From Balneola sp. (GTDB lineage: Bacteria; Bacteroidota; Rhodothermia; Balneolales; Balneolaceae), in the NCBI GenBank assembly GCA_002696035.1, contig NZQV01000007.1, positions 124,001-188,000 of the forward strand: a DNA stretch of 64,000 nucleotides, in the 5' to 3' direction. Under the pieces are notes generated by a model. It worked only from the letters and a program-made list of their open reading frames with translations, was not told the DNA's origin and did not search any database. A program made the translations under genes and the position numbers. This document shows, in pieces, positions 45,688 through 54,544 of this stretch. The number at the start of each line of letters is the position of its first letter. Positions within the stretch are counted from its first letter, which is position 1.

Positions 45688-46138
45688 GGCGTGCATATAT
45701 CTCAACTCAATAATTCAATTTCAACACAATTTTTTGAGGGTGAGGGCTTTCCTTTTTGTAAAAAGAGATCAGAGAGCCCGGTGTAAAATCGAATTTTCAT
45801 AATTACGATTTCAGAATTTGGGTACATGTATAAAACGGTGATTTATATAAAGGTTTCTGGCACGTTTGTAAGAGAAGTCAATCTGGAATCAGTTACTATG
45901 TATTGGTTAAGATAGATTATTAAGTATCAAGCTAGAGAGAGAGCAATTAGGGGAACGGGTTTAGAGCCCTGTTTCCCTTTTTGTTTATTTCCCAACCGTA
46001 TAAAATGCTACTTTCGGGAAAGGGGGACTGAGCGCAGTAAATATTTTTATAGACGCAGAAATATTTGAATCTGGGTAATAAGGCAGGAATTACTTTAAAG
46101 CTATTCTCTTTGTGAAGCGGTTCTTATTAAAAAACACC
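45688..46138. other. Gene-poor stretch between the EPS locus and the accessory region
   Basis: Apart from the terminator at 45950-45983 I see no gene. A TGGCACG half-site near 45858 has no correctly spaced -12 element. Confidence 0.4.
45950..45983 (+). terminator. Probable intrinsic terminator of the tagA-like operon
   Basis: GGGAACGGG (45951-45959) pairs imperfectly with CCCTGTTTCCC (45967-45977), followed by a T run. It lies about 260 bp after the epimerase stop, so the 3' UTR would be long. Confidence 0.6.
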
Positions 46139-46699
46139 TTATAGGTCTTCCAGGTTTTTTAATCTCTTTTCCTTTAACGTTTTGAAATAAGTAGGGGTAA
46201 GGCCCGTAATTTTTTTGAACTGATTGGAGAGGTGGGAAACACTGCTATAGTTTAATTTGTAGGCTATTTCAGTTAGGGTAAGCTCATCATATAACAAAAG
46301 TTCTTTAACCCGTTCAATTTTGTGCTGTATAATATATTGCTGAATGGTAATCCCCTTTACTTCAGAAAATGTATTGGAAAGGTAGGTATACTCATACCCT
46401 AATTTTTCACTGATAAAGTCTGAGTCATTAACAGTAGGAAATTCATCTGAATAATGAATCATTTCAACGATAATACTTTTTATTTTTTCAACAAGAATAT
46501 GCTTCTTGTTGTCCAAAAGTTCCAATCCACCCTTGATTAAAGCTTCTTCGAAGGCCTTTCTTTGTTCTTCTGTGATGTCATCCTGAATCTCTACAAAACC
46601 CAGTTCAACCGAAGCACAGTTGATCCCGAGTTTATCCAACTCATTCTTAACGAACATCTTGCATCGCAAGCTAACCATATATTTAACATATAGCTTCAT
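46139..46699 (-). CDS. AraC-family transcriptional regulator with short N-terminal domain
   Basis: The 186-aa protein has an AraC HTH pair at ~95-180: YEYTYLSNTFSEVKGITIQQ and LTLTEIAYKLNYSSVSHLSN then QFKKITGLTPTYFKTLK. The N-terminal ~90 residues form a small alpha/beta domain with MVSLRCKMFVKNELDKLG. This two-domain type is common in Bacteroidota; its ligand is not known. Monocistronic, regulated genes unknown. The ATG at 46699 is the only reasonable start. Confidence 0.85.
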   Translation of the reverse strand: MKLYVKYMVSLRCKMFVKNELDKLGINCASVELGFVEIQDDITEEQRKAFEEALIKGGLELLDNKKHILVEKIKSIIVEMIHYSDEFPTVNDSDFISEKLGYEYTYLSNTFSEVKGITIQQYIIQHKIERVKELLLYDELTLTEIAYKLNYSSVSHLSNQFKKITGLTPTYFKTLKEKRLKNLEDL

Positions 46700-47086
46700 G
46701 TTACATAATTATGAGTGAACACAGGTTTCAGTTAAATATGATGTTGAAAGCTAATAAAGAGGAAAGTGTTTAATACAAACCACCTTAATATTATTATACT
46801 TTAGAACTTAACTATTATTAGATGGCTTCTCTTATTTAATTTATACTAAACGTTACATATATCACGGGTAATAATTTGTGTAAGTCCCTGAGAGAGCAAT
46901 GTTTTGAGGTGCAAGACTCAAGCAACCGGTACATTATACAATATATAGTCGTCAGTAATTTTTACATGTTAGATCAGGACAATGGCCAAGTAACAGTAGA
47001 AAATGAGTAATTTACTCTTTAAGGTAAGTTTAAGTTTAGGATCGAATATTTCGTAACTGACTGCTGCTCTTCAGAGTGTATTGCAA
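46700..47086. other. Gene-free stretch upstream of the AraC-type gene
   Basis: The 387 bp contain a small hairpin TTGAG-8 nt-CTCAA near 46912-46931 and an open frame of about 50 codons without a canonical start. I cannot support a gene or a known riboswitch here. Confidence 0.3.
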
Positions 47087-47536
47087 TTAGGTTTTATCGG
47101 GGAGCCACTTGAAATTTTCGGTTTTCGGAAAGCGGTTCATGACTTCCCTCAATTCTGGGATGGTGCCCAGAGTTCTGCTGTCCAGATTTAGCCAAGCCCC
47201 GTCAACAGCAATTTGAGCCGCTTTAATACCATTCTCACCTTCCTTTAGTAGTTCATGCAGAAAGCTCCATCGGGAGCCATCCCGGCGCATCATGGTCAAT
47301 GCACAAGTAACCGTGATGGTTTCAAGCAGGTGAATTTCTTTAAAGAACTTGGTCTCTTCCTGGAATAAAACCGGACCATAACCCAAACGTGCGATCTCAT
47401 TTATGGAAAGGTCGAAATCAGAGAACATGGCAACTCGGGTCTGTGCTGCATAATCATTGTACACAGAATGACGCATATGGCGATTGGGGTCCATATCCGC
47501 CCATTTTACCTCATAAATTTTGCTGTATGTTTGCAT
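47087..47536 (-). CDS. Acyl-CoA thioesterase, hotdog fold (4HBT)
   Basis: The 149-aa protein shows the hotdog-fold entry YEVKWADMDPNRHMRHSVYN, with the conserved Asp-x-Asp-x-x-x-His context of 4-hydroxybenzoyl-CoA thioesterase-like enzymes, and later FKEIHLLETITVTCALTMMR. It should hydrolyse a short- or medium-chain acyl-CoA in the cytoplasm. Stand-alone gene. The substrate is not predictable from sequence. Confidence 0.88.
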   Translation of the reverse strand: MQTYSKIYEVKWADMDPNRHMRHSVYNDYAAQTRVAMFSDFDLSINEIARLGYGPVLFQEETKFFKEIHLLETITVTCALTMMRRDGSRWSFLHELLKEGENGIKAAQIAVDGAWLNLDSRTLGTIPELREVMNRFPKTENFKWLPDKT

Positions 47537-47962
47537 GGAGTGACATGATAAGTAGGCTGATGTTACTCAGGGAATTTCAATATAGATAATGGGAGGGCGT
47601 ATTCCTACCAGGCCTAAATAAGGCTCCTGTGGTTCTGTAATGTACTTGATCGATATCAGAGTGCTATTGTTTTCTGTTTTCATTTACCTCTTTGTCCTCA
47701 TCGCAGTATTCTGCCCATTATAGATGCCAGTCATTGTGGGTACCTCTGTTTAAAATTCATTCAAAAAATATTGCGTACAGCTAATCTTTCTTTAATACCT
47801 TTGCCCTTGGCGGTGCTAAAAAAGCACCTAATTCTACAGGCAATTAATTACATGTTAAAAGAACTTATTTTATATGCGGACGAATCTGTTAAAAGCGTGA
47901 CTGGATACAGTTATAATGAAATTGGTTACTTAGCAGTAAGAGGATCACATGTGAAAAAGGTT
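47537..47962. other. Gene-poor stretch upstream of the thioesterase gene
   Basis: It contains a GGTGCT-AAAAA-AGCACC hairpin at 47812-47828 without a T run. A plus-strand frame beginning at 47851 is open for about 40 codons before it runs over the HTH gene on the other strand. I do not support a gene. Confidence 0.3.
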
Positions 47963-48268
47963 TCAGGAATTCATCAAAACCTTCGTAACCCAAGCCCGGC
48001 TAACCCCAAACTTCCGAGCAAGGGCTGCCTTGTTCTTTACCTTCCCGGAGTCCAACAATTTCCTATACAATTTAGCCTGCTCAGCAGGGGAGAGCTTCTT
48101 CTTTTCAGGCGGTTTTTGGTTAACAGAAAGGCGTGGTTTACAAAGGTTCGCATGATTTAAAAAAGGGTATATTTTGAGCAATTTTTCCCAGTCTATTTCG
48201 AAGCGATATCCTTTTGGACCTCTGTTCAAAGCCCTAAGGGGCCATTTTATAGAAAACAAAATTCGCAA
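47963..48268 (-). CDS. Small HTH protein, possibly a recombinase or regulator fragment
   Basis: The 101-aa protein ends in a clear helix-turn-helix: KKKLSPAEQAKLYRKLLDSG followed by NKAALARKFGVSRAWVTKVL. The N-terminal 50 residues are basic and aromatic, with no known domain. Such HTH modules are found at the C-terminus of site-specific recombinases and in ParB-like regulators, so this may be the remnant of a mobile-element protein. The plus-strand ORF overlapping it is a shadow. Confidence 0.55.
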   Translation of the reverse strand: MRILFSIKWPLRALNRGPKGYRFEIDWEKLLKIYPFLNHANLCKPRLSVNQKPPEKKKLSPAEQAKLYRKLLDSGKVKNKAALARKFGVSRAWVTKVLMNS

Positions 48269-48293
48269 GTTCGCTACTTCCGGGGAGCTCTGA

Positions 48294-48335
48294 AAGCCTT
48301 AAACGCTATTTAAATATGCGTTTAAGGCTTTTTTA
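48294..48335 (+). terminator. Strong hairpin with plus-strand T run
   Basis: AAGCCTTAAACGC (48294-48306) pairs with GCGTTTAAGGCTT (48318-48330), a perfect 13-bp stem, followed by T6. It lies between the divergent HTH and SDR genes. Its T run is on the plus strand, so it would stop transcripts entering from the left. Confidence 0.75.
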
Positions 48336-48485
48336 CTTTTAGGTGGGTACAACAATAGTAAAACACTTCCAATAGCTCCTCAATCGGGTAATCTGAGTCC
48401 TTCAAACAACTAAATAGGATCGTCAGAACAGTTATGGTCGCAGGCCGGTATGAACTAATTCGGGAAAAGATTAGCTTAATTATAT

Positions 48486-49934
48486 ATGAGAAATTCCCAA
48501 ACCCAGTCATCTGCGAAAAAAATACTTCTAACCGGCGCAACAGGATACATTGGCAAGCGGTTGCTTCCAAAACTGATCGAAGAAGGTCATATGGTGTATT
48601 GCTGTGTTCGGGATCGTGAACGTTTCGATACCTCGCGCTATGAATCTGACCGAATTGAAGTTGTTGAAGCAGATTTTCTAAAACCCGAAACATTAAACAA
48701 TATTCCCGGAGATCTGGATGCTGCTTATTACCTGATCCATTCCATGAATTCCTCAAAAGATTCATTCGAGGAGCTGGAAAGGGAAGCGGCTTTGAATTTC
48801 AGGGCGGCAATTTCGGATACATCGGTTGAACAGGTGATCTATCTTAGCGGAATTGTGAATGATGAACACCTTTCTACTCATTTGCGATCACGAAAAGCGG
48901 TAGAGGAGATCTTATCCGATTCCTCGTTTCACCTGACCACACTTAGGGCCGGTATCATTGTAGGTTCGGGAAGTGCTTCCTTTGAGATCATCCGGGACCT
49001 GGTAGAAAAACTTCCGGTGATGATCGCCCCGAAGTGGCTGAATACCCGCACCCAACCCATCGCCATTCGCAATGTAATACAGTTTCTGAGTGGAGTACTG
49101 CTTAAACCGTTTAGTTACGATCAGAATTTTGACATCGGAGGTCCACACGTAATGACCTATAAAGAGATGTTGAAAACGTTTAGCAAGGTGCGCGGCCTGA
49201 ACAGGGCTATTTTAACGGTACCCGTATTAACGCCCAAACTTTCCTCTTACTGGCTCTATTTTATTACCTCTACTTCTTACAATCTCGCTTCAAGTCTGGT
49301 TGGCAGTATGATGGTGGATGTGGTCTGTAAACCGAATGATCTGCATGAGCGGCTGGGGATTGATTTGATATCTTACCGAGAGGCGATCGTACTAGCCTTT
49401 GGAAAAATTGAACAGCAAGAGGTGATCTCAAGTTGGGTGGATGCTACTTCGAGTAATAAACTTGAGAAAGGGGTGGCCCGGTTAGTAGAAGTTCCAACTT
49501 ATGGCTGTTTTACCGACCAAAGAAAGGCCTCCCTGAATGATGTTCAGCAAACCATAGATAGAATATGGTCCATAGGTGGAGATACAGGCTGGTACTACGC
49601 AGACTGGCTTTGGAAACTGCGTGGATTTCTCGATAAACTGGTTGGAGGAGTGGGGCTCAGAAGGGGACGGAGGAGTTCAGAAATGATATCAGCGGGTGAT
49701 GCTCTCGATTTTTGGCGCGTACTTCATGCTGATAAGGAGAATGGCCGGTTGCTCCTCTATGCAGAAATGAAGCTTCCGGGAGAAGCATGGCTTGAGTTCA
49801 GGGTTGAAAATGATACTCTCATTCAAACGGCTACATTTCGGCCACTCGGACTGGCAGGTCGACTATACTGGTACTCGCTGCTACCATTCCACGGGTTTAT
49901 TTTTCAGGGAATGCTTGATAGGCTGGCCGAGTGA
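48486..49934 (+). CDS. NAD(P)-binding SDR-like protein with DUF2867
   Basis: The N-terminal half is an atypical SDR (LLTGATGYIGKRLLPKLIEE; GGPHVMTYKEML) of the NmrA-like group. The C-terminal half (~310-480) is DUF2867 (TGWYYADWLWKLRGFLDKLV; LPGEAWLEFRVENDTLIQTA), common in 480-500-aa quinone or redox proteins of this architecture. The function is not known beyond NAD(P) binding. Single gene, no partner. Confidence 0.85.
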   Translation: MRNSQTQSSAKKILLTGATGYIGKRLLPKLIEEGHMVYCCVRDRERFDTSRYESDRIEVVEADFLKPETLNNIPGDLDAAYYLIHSMNSSKDSFEELEREAALNFRAAISDTSVEQVIYLSGIVNDEHLSTHLRSRKAVEEILSDSSFHLTTLRAGIIVGSGSASFEIIRDLVEKLPVMIAPKWLNTRTQPIAIRNVIQFLSGVLLKPFSYDQNFDIGGPHVMTYKEMLKTFSKVRGLNRAILTVPVLTPKLSSYWLYFITSTSYNLASSLVGSMMVDVVCKPNDLHERLGIDLISYREAIVLAFGKIEQQEVISSWVDATSSNKLEKGVARLVEVPTYGCFTDQRKASLNDVQQTIDRIWSIGGDTGWYYADWLWKLRGFLDKLVGGVGLRRGRRSSEMISAGDALDFWRVLHADKENGRLLLYAEMKLPGEAWLEFRVENDTLIQTATFRPLGLAGRLYWYSLLPFHGFIFQGMLDRLAE

Positions 49935-50028
49935 TATTGCTGATTGTTACAGAAAGGACAAGTGTATTCTTTTATACCCTTTTTTTTAGGTTTTTGATTT
50001 ATCAGCGTACACACAATTCGTTAACCTA

Positions 50029-50076
50029 GTTCCCAACGACCCCGTTGGGAATGCCCTGCCGGACCACCCGGTCCGA
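50029..50076 (-). repeat. REP-like double hairpin, copy 1
   Basis: TTCCCAACGACCCCGTTGGGAA (hairpin 1) and CGGACCACCCGGTCCG (hairpin 2) with ATGCCCTGC between. The 48-nt core is the same as in copy 2. It lies 24 bp after the DUF1828 gene. Confidence 0.85.
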
Positions 50077-50099
50077 GAGAGCAGCAAAGGGGGGGCAAC

Positions 50100-50876
50100 T
50101 TATTTTACAGCCGTTTCTAAATAGTTATGAATTCTCTCTTTGTTTGAAATAAGACTGGAAAATTGCTTATCTGAAACGTCGCTGAATCGTGCCAATACTT
50201 TACGGTTAATGTCCGTTTGGTTTTCGAAAATAGCCAGAGAGCGGAAGGGGATTCCCCATTTTTCAAACTGGTGCAGACTGATAGTTACGTCGCGGCATTT
50301 GACGTCGTTTTGAATTGCAAAAATCAGAAGCGGGACTTCCATATTGTTTACAAAACAATCCACAGGATAGCTTTTTTGCTGATCGTGTTCTTCAAAATGA
50401 TGATCGAAAGTGTAGCGACCGTCAGGAAGTTCAGCCTGCATTGTCTGTTTAAAGTCTTCTATAAACGTGGACTTTACGATTTCCCGGTTCAGGTAACTCA
50501 GGTCCGAGATCTTTGTCAATGCTTGCAGGTATGTATACAATGCATTACCTGCTTCATCAGGTTCAAAGCGTATTTCAAGAGAACCGTCAGATTCTGAAAT
50601 CCCAAAATTATTTAAAACAGAATCCAGTATTTCAGCACGATTACCGCGTTCCAAAGCTGCCATATCCATCTCATAGCTCATATGCATAAAGGTGTGGCCT
50701 TCGTCACTGAGCATCCAGCCGTTCCCATTTTTTTGGAGAACAATCGAAAAGCCATCTCCGTCATCAAAGGTAAATGGAGTCAACACACGGTACCGGTTCA
50801 CTCCTTCCTCATGAAGGCGTACCGCCTCCGAGACTTTTTCTTTAAAATCGTTTGCTATGTGTTCTGTTGTATTCAA
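50100..50876 (-). CDS. DUF1828/DUF1829-type protein
   Basis: The 258-aa protein has a DUF1828-like N-terminal half (~25-115; TPFTFDDGDGFSIVLQKNGN and MLSDEGHTFMHMSY) and a DUF1829-like C-terminal half (~150-250; YPVDCFVNNMEVPLLIFAIQ). The functions of these domains are not established. It starts 6 bp after the stop of the DUF6978-like gene, so they form an operon. The pair lies between two REP-like repeats of the same orientation. It resembles small two-gene accessory modules, possibly toxin-antitoxin or defence related, but this is speculation. Confidence 0.72.
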   Translation of the reverse strand: MNTTEHIANDFKEKVSEAVRLHEEGVNRYRVLTPFTFDDGDGFSIVLQKNGNGWMLSDEGHTFMHMSYEMDMAALERGNRAEILDSVLNNFGISESDGSLEIRFEPDEAGNALYTYLQALTKISDLSYLNREIVKSTFIEDFKQTMQAELPDGRYTFDHHFEEHDQQKSYPVDCFVNNMEVPLLIFAIQNDVKCRDVTISLHQFEKWGIPFRSLAIFENQTDINRKVLARFSDVSDKQFSSLISNKERIHNYLETAVK

Positions 50877-50882
50877 GATCTA

Positions 50883-51365
50883 TTAAAGCTCAAGCTTTGT
50901 TTGGGGATTCTCCTTTAAAGATACATTACAGTCATCAATTAAACATCGAAGAGCACTCCGAAGGTTCGAATATCGATCCGTTATTTCAGCATAAAATTCT
51001 TCTTTTCGACCGGCAAGCTGATAACGCTCGGTAGCTATGTGAATATGAAAATCATAAAAAGCCGGTTCTTTATCCAAAACGTTTCGGTGCTCATGACTTT
51101 TGCCATTATAACGTGTCAATTTAAAAACCGTATTTAATTCTTTCGGGCTATATCCTAAAATCGCTGAAAAGTCGAGAGGGTTCTTCCGGTTCTGTCTGAG
51201 TTTAAGATAAAATGAACTTCCGTCTTTTCTTGGAATCGTGTAGTCAAATTCTTTATGCCCGTTCTTATCCTTCATTCGGGAGAACAGTTCTTCGAACTCC
51301 AAGTTAACATATTTCTCTTCTTCAATTAACGCCCGAATTTCCCCGTTGGTCAGAGTTATTTTCAT
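50883..51365 (-). CDS. DUF6978-like protein
   Basis: Start ATG 51365 is chosen because the longer frame runs into a REP-like repeat. The 160-aa protein has ITLTNGEIRALIEEEKY near the start and FYDFHIHIATERYQLAGRKE later, like the DUF6978 family as I remember it. Its function is unknown. It is the first gene of the two-gene operon with the DUF1828-type gene. Confidence 0.62.
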   Translation of the reverse strand: MKITLTNGEIRALIEEEKYVNLEFEELFSRMKDKNGHKEFDYTIPRKDGSSFYLKLRQNRKNPLDFSAILGYSPKELNTVFKLTRYNGKSHEHRNVLDKEPAFYDFHIHIATERYQLAGRKEEFYAEITDRYSNLRSALRCLIDDCNVSLKENPQTKLEL

Positions 51366-51442
51366 GTCTGATCTCAAATTGTATTCTGTAACCTTAACAA
51401 TATGAGTAAATTGGGGTAATTTTGGAAATGGAACTTTAGACT

Positions 51443-51492
51443 CATTCCCAACGACCCCGTTGGGAATGCCCTGCCGGACCACCCGGTCCGAG
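51443..51492 (-). repeat. REP-like double hairpin, copy 2
   Basis: Same orientation and nearly identical core as copy 1: TTCCCAACGACCCCGTTGGGAA and CGGACCACCCGGTCCG. It lies about 78 bp upstream of the DUF6978-like gene. Confidence 0.85.
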
Positions 51493-51883
51493 TGAGCCGT
51501 AAAAAGGTTTAAGTTCGATGATAAGGGACATGCCTAAGTCAAGGGTTGAAAACCCCTTGTACGGTGAGTTAGTCAAACGAATAGTCCCCGTAAAACCAAT
51601 CTGGCTGATATTCAATCGTCGGACGATGAAAGGGCTAAAAAAACAAGCAAGACCTTGTCCACCGATTTGTGAATTGGCAAAACTCCCAATCGATTCCGAA
51701 GAGAAGATCCCCAATTCAATGTACCGTCATTCATACGCGAAAACTTCTTAAGAGAAATTAAAATCATCCGATAAGAGATAGAGGTACAGGCTATTTAAAA
51801 GTGACTTGCTGGTTCATTAGTTGAAGTAGGTCGTGATATAAATAGACCTCCAACTTTGGCTTAATATTTAAAATGACCCGGTT
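51493..51883. repeat. Gene-free stretch with degenerate palindromic repeats
   Basis: It contains CAAGGGTT-3-AACCCCTTG (near 51540-51560) and a palindrome ATCGTCGGACGAT (51615-51627). The segment 51585-51628, read on the minus strand, resembles 55831-55870: TCGTCCGACGATTGAAT, 4 nt, then GC-AGATTGG. Small frames in both directions here are not supported as genes. Confidence 0.5.
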
Positions 51884-52945
51884 ATGATCAGAGTACTCGT
51901 TGTGGATGATTCTGAAGTGGATAGAAAAATAATCTCCTTTGCACTGAATAATGCAGATGACATTGAGATCGTGGGAACGGCAGAGAATCCGTACGTGGCC
52001 AAAGACCTGATAAAGGTGCTTAAGCCAGATGTGATCACATTAGACATTCAGATGCCAAGAATGAATGGGTTGACTTTTCTGAGCAAGATCATGGAGTACC
52101 ATCCGCTTCCGGTCATTATTGTGAGTTCTTATTCCCCAAAAAACAGCGTGAATACCTTGCGGGCGTTACGGTTGGGCGCATTGGATACCATCTCAAAACC
52201 GGGCCTGGAATATAACCTGCATGAATTTTCCAGTTTGTTGGTCCGAACCATTCGCGGAGCTTCGGAAGCAAAAATTTCATCACCCGAAAAAAACGGGAAT
52301 CCGGAAATTCTCCAAAAGCCTGACAGATTCTCTACACCAATATCTGCAGCTGATCTCGATTCAAAAGTCATAGCTATAGGTGCTTCAACAGGAGGCACAA
52401 GGGCCTTGGAATACGTGCTTAAACAACTTCCCTCACAATTGCCTGCTATTTTGATCGTGCAGCACCTTCCGGAATCGTTCACCAATAGTTTTGCTAAAAG
52501 ACTAAATACTCATTCCGACCTTCAGATCGCTGAAGCAACAGATGGTGAAAAAGTGAAGCCGGGACATGTTTATATAGCCCCGGGGAACAAACATATGGTG
52601 CTGGAAAAAAGACTCAGTAAGTATAATGTGAAGATCACAGAAGGTGAAAGAGTGCATTATCAACGGCCTAGTGTGGATGTACTGTTCAATTCTGTGGCTG
52701 AGCTAAAAGGACTGGAAGCCACCGGTGTGATATTGACAGGAATGGGAGCTGACGGAGCACAGGGGCTGCTTAACATGAAGAGTAACGGAGCCTACACGAT
52801 CGGTCAGGATGAGAATAGCTGTGTAGTATATGGGATGCCCAAAGCAGCTTTTGAAATGGGGGCTGTTTCAGAACAGGTTCCATTAAGAAATATACCCGAA
52901 AAAATAGTGAGTGTAGTATGTAGAGATCATACTGTTGGAGTGTGA
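51884..52945 (+). CDS. cheB: Protein-glutamate methylesterase CheB (response regulator)
   Basis: Receiver domain 1-~120 with phosphoacceptor Asp54 (LDIQMPRMNG); CheB domain ~160-350 with catalytic Ser168 (GASTGGT), His194 (VQHLPESF) and Asp290 (GMGADGAQG). CheB removes methyl groups from chemoreceptor glutamates. No CheR, CheA or receptor gene is in the window; the next gene is a PAS histidine kinase, so the two may form a non-chemotaxis module. Full length at 353 aa. Confidence 0.93.
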   Translation: MIRVLVVDDSEVDRKIISFALNNADDIEIVGTAENPYVAKDLIKVLKPDVITLDIQMPRMNGLTFLSKIMEYHPLPVIIVSSYSPKNSVNTLRALRLGALDTISKPGLEYNLHEFSSLLVRTIRGASEAKISSPEKNGNPEILQKPDRFSTPISAADLDSKVIAIGASTGGTRALEYVLKQLPSQLPAILIVQHLPESFTNSFAKRLNTHSDLQIAEATDGEKVKPGHVYIAPGNKHMVLEKRLSKYNVKITEGERVHYQRPSVDVLFNSVAELKGLEATGVILTGMGADGAQGLLNMKSNGAYTIGQDENSCVVYGMPKAAFEMGAVSEQVPLRNIPEKIVSVVCRDHTVGV

Positions 52946-53005
52946 ATCAATAATAATGGGATAACATCAGTCCTCAGGATATTATCCGAATTAGAGTGGA
53001 GCTAT

Positions 53006-54487
53006 ATGAATTACCTGGAAAAAGAGTTACGGGAATTAGTGAAAAAGGATGACAGCATTTTCGATTTTCTTCAAGAGTCGACCCTGGATGGAATGTGGTA
53101 TTGGGACCTGACGAATCAGGAAGAAGAGTGGATGAATAATGTCTTTTGGGAAAGACTTGGGTACGATCCGGATCAAATGCCTGCCAAAGCCGAAGCCTGG
53201 ATGGGTCTTATCAATCCTGAAGACATGGAGATCGCCAAGGCCAAAATTGCGGAACATATCGAAGATCCTGCGAAGCCTTATGATCAGGTGATTCGGTATA
53301 CCCATGCTCAGGGACATACCGTCTGGATCCGATGCCGAGGAATGATCCTTAGAACCGAGGATGGCTCGCCCATACGAATGCTGGGGGCTCATACCGATAT
53401 CACCAAAGCCAAAAGAAAGGAGATGATCCTGAAGCGCTGTAACGAAGCCGCAAACATAGGATATTGGGAAGTTGATTATCTCAATGAAAGGGTGACGTGG
53501 AGCAGTACTACAAAAGACATCTATAATGCATGTGACTCTTGTGTACCTGAGGTTCATGAGCCGTTTTGTTTCTTCAAGGAAGGGGCGCAAAAGGATATGA
53601 TCGACAAGGCAGTTCAAAAAGCCATTGCAGAAAGATCGGAAGTAAAAGAGGAAGCCAAGATCATTACCAAAAATGGTAAGGAGAAATGGGTTGAGATACT
53701 TTTGATCCCTGAATTCAAGGGCGACATGTGCACAAAGCTATTCGGTACGCTGCAGGATATTGATGTTCGGAAAAGAGCTTCTGAACAGGTTGAGGAATTA
53801 CTTCAAAAGACGGAACAACAAAATAACCGGCTTGCAAACTATGCACACACCATTTCCCATAATCTAAGGTCACAAGCCGGGGGCATTAGTTCGCTGCTGG
53901 AGCTGATCGAGCTTGAAAATCCAGAGATCAACGAAAACGAGCTTTTTAAGTACCTGAAAACGGCTTCATCCAAGCTATCAGAGACAGTGGTTCAGCTTTC
54001 AAATATTGACCTTTCGGATGAGATCAGTGAAGAGGATTACGAAATCATAAACCTGAGGGAATTTGTGTCCACCACGGTTAAGTCGATCCTGAATTTTGAG
54101 GAGCCCGAGAATCTGACCATTCGAAATCTAATTCCTGAGGGATTTAATCTCCGGACCATTTCAGCCTACTTAGATAGCATCTGCTTTAATTTGATCTCGA
54201 ATTCCATCAAATACAGAGACCCTGAGAAGGACGCAAAAATTGTCATAAAAGCAGGTTCTGAGGCAGATAAAGTATGGTTTTCTGTACAGGATAATGGATT
54301 GGGAATAGACCTTCAGAAGTACGGAACGAAGCTATTTTCGCTGCATACTACATTCCATGATAACGAAGATTCGTCGGGTATAGGGCTTTTCATTACCAAG
54401 AATCAGGTAGAATCGTTGGGCGGAGTTATTGAAGTTGAAAGTGAGCCTGATATAGGGTCTACATTCACCGTTAAGCTTCCGGTTTAA
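53006..54487 (+). CDS. Soluble PAS-PAS histidine kinase
   Basis: Two PAS_3-type folds (~30-135 and ~140-255) with no TM segments, then a HisKA-like dimerisation helix with phosphoacceptor His285 (HTISHNLRSQAGG) and a HATPase (~370-493; NLISNSIKYRD, DNGLGIDLQKYG, SGIGLFI). The kinase should respond to a cytoplasmic signal. It is 60 bp after cheB and probably co-transcribed. The likely partner receiver is CheB or an unlinked regulator. Confidence 0.92.
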   Translation: MNYLEKELRELVKKDDSIFDFLQESTLDGMWYWDLTNQEEEWMNNVFWERLGYDPDQMPAKAEAWMGLINPEDMEIAKAKIAEHIEDPAKPYDQVIRYTHAQGHTVWIRCRGMILRTEDGSPIRMLGAHTDITKAKRKEMILKRCNEAANIGYWEVDYLNERVTWSSTTKDIYNACDSCVPEVHEPFCFFKEGAQKDMIDKAVQKAIAERSEVKEEAKIITKNGKEKWVEILLIPEFKGDMCTKLFGTLQDIDVRKRASEQVEELLQKTEQQNNRLANYAHTISHNLRSQAGGISSLLELIELENPEINENELFKYLKTASSKLSETVVQLSNIDLSDEISEEDYEIINLREFVSTTVKSILNFEEPENLTIRNLIPEGFNLRTISAYLDSICFNLISNSIKYRDPEKDAKIVIKAGSEADKVWFSVQDNGLGIDLQKYGTKLFSLHTTFHDNEDSSGIGLFITKNQVESLGGVIEVESEPDIGSTFTVKLPV

Positions 54488-54544
54488 TAGGCAGTGGTTT
54501 TATGATTTATCTATACTGAGAATTCCCGTGCAGTGTGTGGTGTT

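Noticed and set aside
45856-45875. TGGCACGTTTG as a sigma-54 element
   Set aside because: No -12 GC at the right spacing and no gene directly downstream on that strand.
46849-47012. Open frame of about 50 codons and TTGAG/CTCAA hairpin as a riboswitch or gene
   Set aside because: No canonical start and no match to a riboswitch consensus that I can recognise.
47771-48160. 129-aa plus-strand ORF
   Set aside because: Its second half is the antisense of the HTH gene at 47963-48268; the first 40 codons alone are not convincing.
51442-51751. Overlapping small ORFs (90 and 77 aa) after the REP copy 2
   Set aside because: They lie on palindromic repeat DNA and show no domain.
53036-53617. 193-aa minus-strand ORF
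   Set aside because: Lies entirely antisense to the PAS kinase, which has clear domains.
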